8,915 nt of DNA, from contig JBOHRF010000208.1 in assembly GCA_050732575.1 (NCBI GenBank), forward strand, positions 1-8,915, given 5' to 3'. The stretch is from JBBDWZ01 sp050732575. GTDB taxonomy: Bacteria; Gemmatimonadota; Gemmatimonadetes; Longimicrobiales; RSA9. A model generated the notes under the pieces. That model worked only from the letters and a program-made list of their open reading frames with translations, was not told the origin of the DNA and did not search any database. This document shows positions 1 through 6,785 of the stretch, piece by piece (position 1 is the stretch's first letter; every line of letters starts with the position of its first letter). The translations under genes were made by a program, and so were the position numbers.

Positions 1-3000
1 GCGCGGCTTACGGAAGCGCAGTGGGCGCACGCGCATCTTCACCATGTCATCGAGCAGGGTGTAAACGACCGGCACCACGAACAGCGTGAGCAGCGTGGAA
101 GTGAGCAGTCCGCCGATCACGGCACGCGCCATGGGCGCGCGCTGCTCTGCACCTTCCCCAATGGCAAAGGCCAGGGGCAGCATGCCGAAGATCATGGCCA
201 CGGTCGTCATGATAATGGGTCGCAACCGGATGCGTGCGGCACTCAGCAATGCCGCGGTTCGGTCACTACCCGCCGCGCGTTGCTGGTTGGTAAAGTCGAT
301 GAGCAGGATGCCATTCTTGGTGACCAGTCCCATCAACATGATGATGCCGATCATGGTCATCACGTTGAGGTTGCCTTTGGTCACCAGCAAGGCGAGGGCT
401 ACACCAATGAAGCTGAGTGGCAGCGCCAGCATGATGGAAAGCGGCTGGAAGAAGGAGCCGAACAGTGAGGCCAGGATCAGGTAAATGAAGACGACGGCCA
501 GGATCAGCGCTTCCAGCACGTAGCCCTTGGTTTCGCGCATGTTCTGCACGTCGCCGCCGAATGTGGTGTGGTAACCGGGCGGCAGATTCAGATTGTCGAT
601 CGCCTTTTGCGCGGCATCGGCCACGGTACCAACCGGGTAGCCAGGCAGAGCACCGGCCGATACGCTGATCTGCCGTTCGAGCGCGCGCCGCTGAATCTGC
701 TGCGGCCCGTTGCCGTGCTTGATGTCGGCGATCTGCGAAAGTGGAACCATGACCGCGGCGCCGCGTGCATCGACGTTGCTGCTGGGCACTGGGATGTTGG
801 CCACTTCCTGGGCCGACGCACGCATCGAATCGGGATACATCAACACGACATCGTGCGAGTAGCCGAGCGGGTCTTCCCACTGGGTGGCGCGGAAGCCCGA
901 GAACAGCGGCCCCAGCGTGGATGCAACCGCGCCAATGCCCACACCCGCGGCCCACGCAGTCTGGCGATCGACGTTGACATCCAATTGAGGGATCTCGCCC
1001 TCATCACTCGAGTTGGGCTCGGCTGCGCCGGGCACTTCTCGCAGCGCGGCCAATACCTGCTCGGATGCAATTTTGAGACGGGTCTGCTCGGGTCCCTGCA
1101 CGAAGATCTGAATGGGCTGTCTGAACCCGCCGAAGAGAGAGGGCGTTCCGGTAATATTCGGCCGCATGCCCGGAATGCTCGACATCTTGCCGCGCAGGAC
1201 GTTCTGGAATTCGAACTGCGACTTGGTGCGCTCATGTTTGGGCTTCATTTTCACGAAGACCTGACCACCACTCGACGTGCCCTGAAAGCCGCCGCCCACG
1301 GTCATGTACGTGAATTCGACTTCCGGCTCTCGCCGGATCAGCGCAGCCAACTCCTGGCCCTTGCCCAGCGTGAATTCAACGCGCGCACCAGGGAACGTCC
1401 GGTAGTTCACGTTGAATTCACCGCCATCCACTTCGGGCATCCAGGTGAATCCCAGCCGGGGCAGAATGACGAAGGCCATGGCAATGGAGGCCACGGCGCC
1501 CAACATCACGGTAACGCGGTGCTTCAAGCTCCAGCCGAGCACATTGGGATAGCGATCCGCCACGCCATCGAACCAGCGGTTGAACGCAACGGCTACGCGG
1601 CGGATGGGGCCGGCGCCTTTGCCGCTGCGGGCGGACTCGACTTCCGGATCGTGCCATACGCTGGAGAGCATGGGGTCCAGCGTAAAGGACACGAACAGCG
1701 AGACCAGTACGGCAAAGGCGACGGTCACGCCGAACTGATAAAAGATCTTGCCGATCTGACCGCCCATGAAGGCAACGGGCACGAACACGGCCACCACCGC
1801 CAGCGACGTCGAAATAACGGCCAGTCCGATCTCACTGGTGCCCTCGCGCGCGGCGCGGTGGTGGTCTTTGCCCATCTCCAGATGGCGCACGATGTTTTCT
1901 CGAACAACAATGGCGTCGTCGATCAGCAAGCCAATGGCCAGTGACAACGCCATCAGGGTCATGGTGTTGATGGAGAAATCGAACAGCCACATCACGAAGA
2001 AGGCGGAAATGATGCTGACGGGCAGGGTCAGGCCGGTGATAACCGTGGATCGCCAGGAATTGAGGAACAGGTAAATGATGGCGATGGTCAGAATGGCGCC
2101 CAGGAGGATCGTTACCTGCACATCGGCCAGGGACTCGCGAATGCGGCGCGAGTCGTCACGAATCACCGTCAGTGTGATGTCATCCGGGAACTGGTTGTCC
2201 AGGATTGCCACGGCCGCACGAACACCATCGGCCACAGCCACCGTGTTGGAACCCGAGATCTTCAGGATCTCCAGAGCGACGGCACGATCATCATTCATGA
2301 AGGCCGCGCTGCGCGGCTGTTCCGCATCATCGACCACGTTGCCCAGATCACCCACGCGGATGGGAACGCCACCGCGCGATGTCACCACGACATCTTCGAA
2401 TGCAATGGGATCGCGTACGCGACCCAGGATGCGGATGGCGCGCGTCATGTCGCCGCGTTCGATGCGGCCGGCCGGCACTTCCTGGTTTTCACGCTGAATG
2501 GCCGCCGAGATCTGAGACGGACTGATGCCGTACTCACGCAGTGCATTGGGATTCAGCTCGACCCGTATCTGCCGTGCCGTGCCACCTGTGATGTTCACCT
2601 CGCCCACGCCGGTCACCGACTCCAGGCGCGGCTTGATGACTTCATCGGCCAGGTCGGTCAACTCGCGGATGGGGCGGCCGCTGCTCTGAATGGCAATAGC
2701 CATGATGGGGCGATCATTGGGATCGAAGCGGCGGATGACCACTTCATCCATGTCGGGCGGCAGCCCCCGGCGGATGGCAGCAACCTTGGCCTGTACGTCC
2801 TGCAAACCGGTGCCAATGTCCGCGTCGAGGTTGAAGGAAATACGCACATTGGCGCTGCCCTCCGAAGAGGTCGAGTTGACTTCACGTACGCCCTGCACCG
2901 TGTTGACGGCTTCCTCGATGGGACGAGCAACTTCTCGCTCCATCACCTGAGGCGAGGCACCGCGGAATGAGGCGTTTACCGAGACGGTCTGATAGGTGAC

Positions 3001-3117
3001 ATCCGGATACTCGTCGATGGCCAGGCGTCGATAGGACACGACGCCCAGTACCACCAGGAGCACCATCAACATGGTAGCAAAGACGGGTCGCTTGATGGAT
3101 ACGTCTGAGAGAAACAT
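1..3117 (-). CDS. RND-family efflux transporter permease subunit (AcrB/HAE-1 type), 3' end cut by window edge
   Basis: Inner-membrane proton/substrate antiporter of a tripartite efflux pump. The frame is open for 1039 codons from an ATG at 3117 and runs off the left edge. Family members are about 1020-1060 residues and the last transmembrane segment (about residues 1000-1019) is present, so only a short cytoplasmic tail is missing. The start MFLSDVSIKRPVFATM is the typical RND N-terminus, leading into TM1 at about 12-28. TM4 carries the paired aspartates D400-D401 (LLIDDAIVVREN), TM10 carries K934 (TKNGILLIDF), and R964 and T971 lie in RIRLRPIIMTT. These match the AcrB proton-relay residues D407, D408, K940, R971 and T978. 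The DD pair in TM4 argues for the hydrophobic/amphiphilic (HAE) class rather than heavy-metal CzcA. TM7 begins near 534 and TM8 near 866, with large periplasmic porter/docking loops between TM1-TM2 and TM7-TM8. The gene lies 20 bases after the adaptor gene; an AGGA at 3131-3134 is 13 bases from the start, rather far for a ribosome site. Substrate is not deducible. Confidence 0.97.
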   Translation of the reverse strand, partial: MFLSDVSIKRPVFATMLMVLLVVLGVVSYRRLAIDEYPDVTYQTVSVNASFRGASPQVMEREVARPIEEAVNTVQGVREVNSTSSEGSANVRISFNLDADIGTGLQDVQAKVAAIRRGLPPDMDEVVIRRFDPNDRPIMAIAIQSSGRPIRELTDLADEVIKPRLESVTGVGEVNITGGTARQIRVELNPNALREYGISPSQISAAIQRENQEVPAGRIERGDMTRAIRILGRVRDPIAFEDVVVTSRGGVPIRVGDLGNVVDDAEQPRSAAFMNDDRAVALEILKISGSNTVAVADGVRAAVAILDNQFPDDITLTVIRDDSRRIRESLADVQVTILLGAILTIAIIYLFLNSWRSTVITGLTLPVSIISAFFVMWLFDFSINTMTLMALSLAIGLLIDDAIVVRENIVRHLEMGKDHHRAAREGTSEIGLAVISTSLAVVAVFVPVAFMGGQIGKIFYQFGVTVAFAVLVSLFVSFTLDPMLSSVWHDPEVESARSGKGAGPIRRVAVAFNRWFDGVADRYPNVLGWSLKHRVTVMLGAVASIAMAFVILPRLGFTWMPEVDGGEFNVNYRTFPGARVEFTLGKGQELAALIRREPEVEFTYMTVGGGFQGTSSGGQVFVKMKPKHERTKSQFEFQNVLRGKMSSIPGMRPNITGTPSLFGGFRQPIQIFVQGPEQTRLKIASEQVLAALREVPGAAEPNSSDEGEIPQLDVNVDRQTAWAAGVGIGAVASTLGPLFSGFRATQWEDPLGYSHDVVLMYPDSMRASAQEVANIPVPSSNVDARGAAVMVPLSQIADIKHGNGPQQIQRRALERQISVSAGALPGYPVGTVADAAQKAIDNLNLPPGYHTTFGGDVQNMRETKGYVLEALILAVVFIYLILASLFGSFFQPLSIMLALPLSFIGVALALLVTKGNLNVMTMIGIIMLMGLVTKNGILLIDFTNQQRAAGSDRTAALLSAARIRLRPIIMTTVAMIFGMLPLAFAIGEGAEQRAPMARAVIGGLLTSTLLTLFVVPVVYTLLDDMVKMRVRPLRFRKPR

Positions 3118-3137
3118 GGCTGCGCTGGTTTCCTGAG

Positions 3138-4379
3138 TTAGTTGCGAGGTACCGGCGGCGGCGCGCCCCGGCGCACTTCCCCACCGACGATCACGACTTT
3201 CGCATTGCGAGCGATGGTGCCAACCGTCCCGGTGACGATGCGGTCGCCTTCCTCGAGTCCGTCCGTGACCTCGGCAATGCCGCCGGATTCATCGATGATG
3301 CCCAGCTGAATCGGGCGCCGCTCGATGGCTTCACCATCTATGCGGTAGACGTATGGAGTGCCCGTGCCCATTTCCTGACGGACCGCGTTGGTGGGCACGA
3401 TCAGCACGTTTTCGGCAATGCGGCCGACAATACGTCCTGAGGCGAACGTACCACCCTTGAGACCGCCATCCGCGTTGGGGACCTGGATGTAAACGGAAAC
3501 GGAGCGTGAGGCCTGATCGATGGTCGGGCTCACGCGCGCAACCTGGCCGGCGAATTCACGGCCGTCGGCCATGAACCGGACCTTCTGACCGCTCTGCACG
3601 CGATTGGCAAGGCGGGCGGGCACGGCACCGGTCAATTCGAGGGCTTCCGTGCGCACCAGCGTAAAGAGGCTGGCGCCGCGGTTGACGTGTTCGCCATGCG
3701 CGGCGCCGCGCCGTTCGATAACGGCGGCCGCCGGAGCGACTACACGCGTGTCGTTGAGAGCCTGGCTACTGGTCCTCGAGCGCGACTCAGCCGCGGCCAG
3801 ACGCGCACGCGCCGATGCTACTTGCTGCTCGCCACTCTTTACATCGCGCTCGGGAACAGCGCCCTCTTTGAACAGCTCCCTGGTTTGATCGAGGTTCCAC
3901 TGCGCGGTCGATACGTCGGTTTGCGCGGATGCAACTTCAGCCTCTGCGCTCCGATGTGCGCTCTGTTGCTGAGAAGCTTCGAAGCGGGCCAATACCTGGC
4001 CGGGTTTCACGCGGTCGCCTTCGCGCACCAACACACTTTCCAGCTCGCCCTCGAGCCGCGCGCGGACCTCAACTCGTTCCACAGGTTGCAGGTTACCCGT
4101 AATTGGCACGGCATCCTCAACTTCGCCGCGGCGTACGGGTGAAACGTCCGTTGCCGCCAGGGTCACGACGTTGCCACGACCGCCAGGACCACCACGTCCG
4201 GCGGGTGTTCCGCCGCCGTTTCGGCCACCAGCTTCGCCATTGGCCTGGGTGTGTTGCGCCGCCAGATCGCGGGGGCCGTTGTCGACGCCCTGGCGATCGT
4301 CCTCGCCGGGACGGACGTTGCAACCGATCAACGTGCCGGCCAAACCCAGGACGGGCAGGTTCAAATATCGTCTATTCAC
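3138..4379 (-). CDS. RND efflux periplasmic adaptor (membrane fusion protein, HlyD/AcrA type), lipoprotein
   Basis: Periplasmic adaptor joining the inner-membrane RND pump to the outer-membrane channel. The product is 413 residues, normal for AcrA-like proteins. The start is GTG (4377-4379): no Met occurs in the first 250 residues, and this start gives a lipoprotein signal with lipobox LIGC and lipidated Cys20. A low-complexity Gly/Asn/Arg-rich linker (about 46-70) follows. The lipoyl domain is split into halves at about 101-134 (RARLEGELESVLVREGDRV) and 212-242, flanking an alpha-hairpin coiled coil at about 135-211 rich in Ala, Gln and Glu. A beta-barrel domain (about 247-300, with SRSVSVYIQVPN) and a membrane-proximal domain (about 305-402, with NVLIVPTNAV and GLEEGDRIVTG) follow. 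The start overlaps the stop of the outer-membrane-factor gene by four bases (GTGA) and only a weak Shine-Dalgarno is visible, so translational coupling is likely. Function is assigned from domain order and operon position. Confidence 0.95.
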   Translation of the reverse strand: MNRRYLNLPVLGLAGTLIGCNVRPGEDDRQGVDNGPRDLAAQHTQANGEAGGRNGGGTPAGRGGPGGRGNVVTLAATDVSPVRRGEVEDAVPITGNLQPVERVEVRARLEGELESVLVREGDRVKPGQVLARFEASQQQSAHRSAEAEVASAQTDVSTAQWNLDQTRELFKEGAVPERDVKSGEQQVASARARLAAAESRSRTSSQALNDTRVVAPAAAVIERRGAAHGEHVNRGASLFTLVRTEALELTGAVPARLANRVQSGQKVRFMADGREFAGQVARVSPTIDQASRSVSVYIQVPNADGGLKGGTFASGRIVGRIAENVLIVPTNAVRQEMGTGTPYVYRIDGEAIERRPIQLGIIDESGGIAEVTDGLEEGDRIVTGTVGTIARNAKVVIVGGEVRRGAPPPVPRN

Positions 4380-5812
4380 TTCGACTCAATCCGTTGCGGG
4401 TTGCCGCTTTGCGAGGGACTGGGCAGCGGCAAAAGTTCACCGAGCGCGCGTGCCAACTCGGCAGCGGCCAGATAATAATCGTAAATGGAACGTGCTTCGT
4501 TGGTCTCCGCCTGCATCACGGCAATCTGCGCGTCCTGCACTTCGAGCTGCGTGCTCAGGCCGCGACTGAACCGGAGCGAAGCCAGGCGAAGCGCTTCATT
4601 GGCCTCGCCGGAATTCTGACGCCGTGCTTCGAACAAGGAGCGCGCCGCCTTGAAAGCCGCGCGTGCCTCTGCAACCTCAAGGGCGACCTGTTCGCGCTGC
4701 TGCGCCAATTGCAGGTCCGCCACGCGCGCCTGGGCCTGAGCCAGGTCAATGTTGCCTTTGGCACGCAGACCGTCAAAGATCGGCCAGCTCACCTGGATGC
4801 CCATGGACCGGTCGGCGAACCAACCACCGTTGTGCGCAATGCAGGAGCGACCGGCGGGCGTACCCGCGGGACACTCGGTGGAAATGATCTTGCCCAAGCC
4901 GGGCGGGAGGCGATTGCCGGTGGGAAACGCCTGAAAACCGGACTGCACAAAAATGCTGATACTGGGCATCAGGTCGGCACGCGCTACGGCAATGCCGGCG
5001 CGGCGCGCACCCAGGGTCATTTGCGCGGCGCGCAATGATGGCCGAGTGATGGCGCCGTCATCGGACGCTTCCACCGAATTGGCAATGGCTTCCGCGGTAG
5101 CCGCATCGATGGTAGTGGTCAGGACGACGGGAGTCTCCAGCGGGATATTGGTGAGGCGCTTGAGCTGCAGCACCGTCAACTCCTGGTCGCTGCGCGCCTG
5201 GATCATCTGCGGCTCCAGATTGGCCAGCTGCACGCGCGCACGCAGCACATCGTAGCGCGCCGCGCGTCCCGCCTGCTCGAACCGCTCGACTTCCGTGAGA
5301 TGATTCTGGGCACTTGCGTGGGTCGTCGCCTGAATCTCGGCAATCCGATTGGCAAAGAGAACTTGCAGATAAGCGCTCTGCACGTCGAAGGACACGCGCG
5401 CCAGCGTTTCCTGCTCGTTCAATTGCGAAGCTTCGCGCAGGCGCGAGGCGACTCGCGATCCCGAGAAAATACGGCCGCCCTGAAAGATCACCTGCGACAG
5501 GTTTGCGTTGGTGTTGTACGTGTTGGGCTGGTTGAAGATCTGACCGACCGCGTTGGCGCGCGCGTTCTCGTAGACGTGGTTGAAGTTGCCGGTAATACGC
5601 AGCTGCGGCAGCCCGGTCGCGCGCGCGGTCATGACCTGCGCATCCGCCAGCTCTACCTGAGCGCCCGCCAGCCGCGCTTCGTCGCCATTGCGGACCGCGC
5701 GTGTCACAGCGTCCCCCAGGGAAAGCCGAAGCGTGTCGTGCTGCGCCGAAACGGGGACGGACATCAGCAGACCGCAAATCATCGCTGCCAGAATTCGAAC
5801 GTGGCGTGACAT
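4376..5812 (-). CDS. TolC-family outer membrane efflux protein
   Basis: Outer-membrane exit duct for the pump; TolC-type proteins act as trimers with a beta-barrel in the outer membrane and a periplasmic alpha-helical tunnel. The product is 478 residues, typical of the family. A Sec signal peptide covers residues 1-23 (cleavage predicted after PVSA, before Gln24). Two OEP repeats are visible. The first has helices at about 30-66, strands at about 68-112 (LPQLRITGNFNHVY, ANLSQVIFQGGR) and long helices at 116-220. The second has helices at about 255-280, strands at about 282-348 (LMPSISIFVQSGFQ, GIQVSWPIFDGLRAKG) and long helices at 350-460. The loop between the strands of the second repeat holds two cysteines, C314 and C324, which could form a disulfide. 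First gene of the operon; ATG start at 5810-5812 with only a weak AGAG five bases upstream. The tail after about 462 is Pro/Ser-rich and likely disordered. Confidence 0.95.
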   Translation of the reverse strand: MSRHVRILAAMICGLLMSVPVSAQHDTLRLSLGDAVTRAVRNGDEARLAGAQVELADAQVMTARATGLPQLRITGNFNHVYENARANAVGQIFNQPNTYNTNANLSQVIFQGGRIFSGSRVASRLREASQLNEQETLARVSFDVQSAYLQVLFANRIAEIQATTHASAQNHLTEVERFEQAGRAARYDVLRARVQLANLEPQMIQARSDQELTVLQLKRLTNIPLETPVVLTTTIDAATAEAIANSVEASDDGAITRPSLRAAQMTLGARRAGIAVARADLMPSISIFVQSGFQAFPTGNRLPPGLGKIISTECPAGTPAGRSCIAHNGGWFADRSMGIQVSWPIFDGLRAKGNIDLAQAQARVADLQLAQQREQVALEVAEARAAFKAARSLFEARRQNSGEANEALRLASLRFSRGLSTQLEVQDAQIAVMQAETNEARSIYDYYLAAAELARALGELLPLPSPSQSGNPQRIESK

Positions 5813-5866
5813 GGTTGCTCTGGACTGATTGAGGGGTCCCGGAACGTCTTCAAGCTAGGGAAATCC

Positions 5867-5878
5867 CCAAGTGCTTGG
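5867..5878. promoter_or_regulatory. Candidate operator palindrome upstream of efflux operon
   Basis: The plus strand reads CCAAGTGCTTGG: 5-base arms around a 2-base centre, 55 bases upstream of the outer-membrane-factor start and overlapping the poor promoter candidate. RND operons are commonly controlled by TetR- or MarR-type repressors binding palindromes at the promoter, so an operator role is plausible. A 12-base palindrome can also occur by chance, and no regulator gene lies in the window. Confidence 0.25.
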
Positions 5879-5894
5879 AAGTTACGCGGTCGGG

Positions 5895-5904
5895 ACAGTC
5901 CTGT
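5895..5904. promoter_or_regulatory. Second candidate palindrome upstream of efflux operon
   Basis: The plus strand reads ACAGTCCTGT: 4-base arms around a 2-base centre, centred about 27 bases upstream of the other palindrome relative to operon transcription. Its sequence differs from the first, so the two are not copies of one operator. It is reported only because of its location in the leader; chance occurrence is quite possible. Confidence 0.18.
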
Positions 5905-5944
5905 ATGACACGCGGCCGCCCCGCTCTGTTAGCAGAAGGACGGA

Positions 5945-5981
5945 CGGCGAGACCGCCGGGCTGCGCGGGCCAACTCCGCGC
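5945..5981. repeat. Two adjacent GC-rich stem-loops in the leader
   Basis: The first inverted repeat is CGGCG-AGAC-CGCCG (5945-5958). The second pairs GCGCGG (5963-5968) with CCGCGC (5976-5981) across a 7-base loop. They lie between the lipoprotein gene and the efflux operon and could weakly attenuate transcription coming from upstream. Neither is followed by a T-run on the minus strand, so they are not classical intrinsic terminators. Confidence 0.3.
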
Positions 5982-6111
5982 CCGGAAATCACCTGAACCT
6001 ACCTTGGGAGGGTTGAGGAAACCCGAAGCCACTTGCCGCCACCGGCGTGGGCGAGGACCCGGTTAGTGGGATGGGCAGCAACGGGAACTGGTCGGCTCGC
6101 CGATGGCAGCG

Positions 6112-6531
6112 TCAGTTGATAACGATGTTCTCCTCAGTGACGGTCTGGGAAACGCCAGCTGCGGTATGGACGATTCTGACCTGGAACGACCCGGGATCGA
6201 GCCCCGATGTCAGGAACTGATAGTTGTAGGCACCGGCTGATGGACCGCACAGGTTCGATGCCTGCGTACCCGTAATGGTTACGGTTATGACGCCGCTCCG
6301 TACCTGCAGGCCGGCACGTAACGAAAAGCACTCGTTGGGGGTCAGCATCAGTCCAGAAACCAGCAGCGTACGCGGACCGGCGCTGATGTTGGCAAAGTCG
6401 GCCAGAGTGGCCGACCAGTCCGTGCGCTGCGAGGCAAAAGAGATCTCCGGATCCACATCGGAGCCGAGGTCACAGCTGCCTGCGACAAGCGCTAGCGCCA
6501 GGCATCCGCAAAAAGCGAAGAAACGACGCAT
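6112..6531 (-). CDS. Small predicted lipoprotein of unknown function
   Basis: I do not recognise this 139-residue protein. From the ATG at 6529-6531 it has a basic start (MRRFF), a hydrophobic stretch at about 4-18, and a lipobox-like AGSC giving lipidated Cys20, followed by Asp21. The mature part (about 120 residues) is rich in Thr, Val, Ser and Gly with alternating hydrophobic residues (GVITVTITGTQ, SFQVRIVHTAAG), suggesting a small all-beta, possibly Ig-like fold. It has two cysteines, C68 and C95, that could pair. The frame stays open upstream to an ATG at 6765, but that 78-residue extension would place the signal sequence internally and overlap the divergent gene, so the 6531 start is preferred. 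Only a weak GGAT lies upstream. It precedes the efflux operon on the same strand, with 299 bases between; a functional link is unproven. Confidence 0.75.
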   Translation of the reverse strand: MRRFFAFCGCLALALVAGSCDLGSDVDPEISFASQRTDWSATLADFANISAGPRTLLVSGLMLTPNECFSLRAGLQVRSGVITVTITGTQASNLCGPSAGAYNYQFLTSGLDPGSFQVRIVHTAAGVSQTVTEENIVIN

Positions 6532-6643
6532 GGAAATTGATCCAGGCTGGGGGTGGTTGCCGGATGATGCCGACAGGAGGCCAGCGTTGCAAGCGCCTCT
6601 TGCGTCTGCCTGGCCAGCGATCCCAATTACGATTTTCCCTGTA

Positions 6644-6652
6644 ATAGTACCA
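6644..6652 (-). promoter_or_regulatory. Candidate extended -10 promoter for the lipoprotein gene
   Basis: Read on the minus strand the sequence is TGGTACTAT: a TGn extension followed by TACTAT, which matches four of six bases of the sigma-70 -10 consensus. No good -35 box lies 16-18 bases upstream, which extended -10 promoters can tolerate. Transcription would begin near 6637, giving a leader of roughly 105 bases before the ATG at 6531. The promoter rules of this organism are unknown. Confidence 0.3.
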
Positions 6653-6774
6653 CGCTCGTGATTCGACGTTCGACCGACTCCGCCTGCGCGGGCAGTTTGG
6701 CGGCACCGTAAGCACGCGGCGTCATTGGCAAGGAAATATGGAGATCGCGTCCACACGCCATTCAATGACCCGGA

Positions 6775-6779
6775 TGAGG
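6775..6779 (+). promoter_or_regulatory. Shine-Dalgarno site deciding the amidohydrolase start
   Basis: TGAGG lies six bases upstream of the ATG at 6786, a normal spacing. The alternative ATG at 6738 has AGGA only three bases upstream, too close for a strong site. ATGs at 6765 and 6774 have no clear ribosome site. This favours the 6786 start, which also leaves a compact signal peptide. Confidence 0.45.
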
Positions 6780-6785
6780 CTATTC

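Larger units (their letters stand above)
5813..6111. other. Non-coding leader upstream of the efflux operon
   Basis: This 299-base stretch separates the lipoprotein gene from the outer-membrane-factor gene; both are read leftward. Short open frames on both strands (about 60 codons) show no recognisable protein features and look like GC-rich noise. I looked for tRNA, tmRNA, SRP RNA, RNase P RNA and cobalamin-riboswitch motifs and found none. The stretch holds two small palindromes near the operon start and two GC-rich stem-loops (listed separately). A promoter for the operon must lie here unless transcription reads through from the lipoprotein gene. I see only a poor sigma-70 candidate on the minus strand: TTCCAA, 17 bases, TAGCTT, between about 5852 and 5880. 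Confidence 0.6.
6532..6785. other. Divergent intergenic region between lipoprotein and amidohydrolase genes
   Basis: These 254 bases separate two divergently read genes and must hold promoters for both. The most AT-rich part is about 6625-6650, where a leftward extended -10 candidate lies (listed separately). An 8-base direct repeat GGCCAGCG occurs twice between about 6580 and 6618. An imperfect hairpin pairs GAGGC (6577-6581) with GCCTC (6595-6599) in the presumed leader of the lipoprotein gene. No convincing rightward sigma-70 promoter is visible; TTGGCG near 6698 lacks a good -10 at the right distance. Confidence 0.5.

Noticed and set aside
568..1944. 458-codon plus-strand open frame opposite the RND pump gene
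   Set aside because: It lies entirely antisense to a well-conserved RND coding frame. Its translation is rich in His, Arg and Gly with no recognisable domain, as expected of a shadow frame in GC-rich DNA.
1..3117. Heavy-metal (CzcA-type) RND pump
   Set aside because: TM4 carries the paired DD of the multidrug class in LLIDDAIVV rather than the metal-pump pattern, and no metal-binding or His-rich segments are seen in the adaptor.
4103..5038. 311-codon plus-strand open frame opposite the adaptor and outer-membrane-factor genes
   Set aside because: It spans the junction of two genuine minus-strand genes and has a low-quality composition with no family features.
5850..6066. Short open frames (about 60 codons) on both strands of the pump leader
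   Set aside because: Compositions are Arg/Pro/Gly-rich and typical of GC-rich noise, with no ribosome site or hydrophobic segment.
5990..6111. Possible riboswitch or structured RNA (cobalamin-like GCCACT, GGGCAGCAACGGG)
   Set aside because: The fragments are in the wrong order and strand for a cobalamin riboswitch, and the other conserved boxes are missing.
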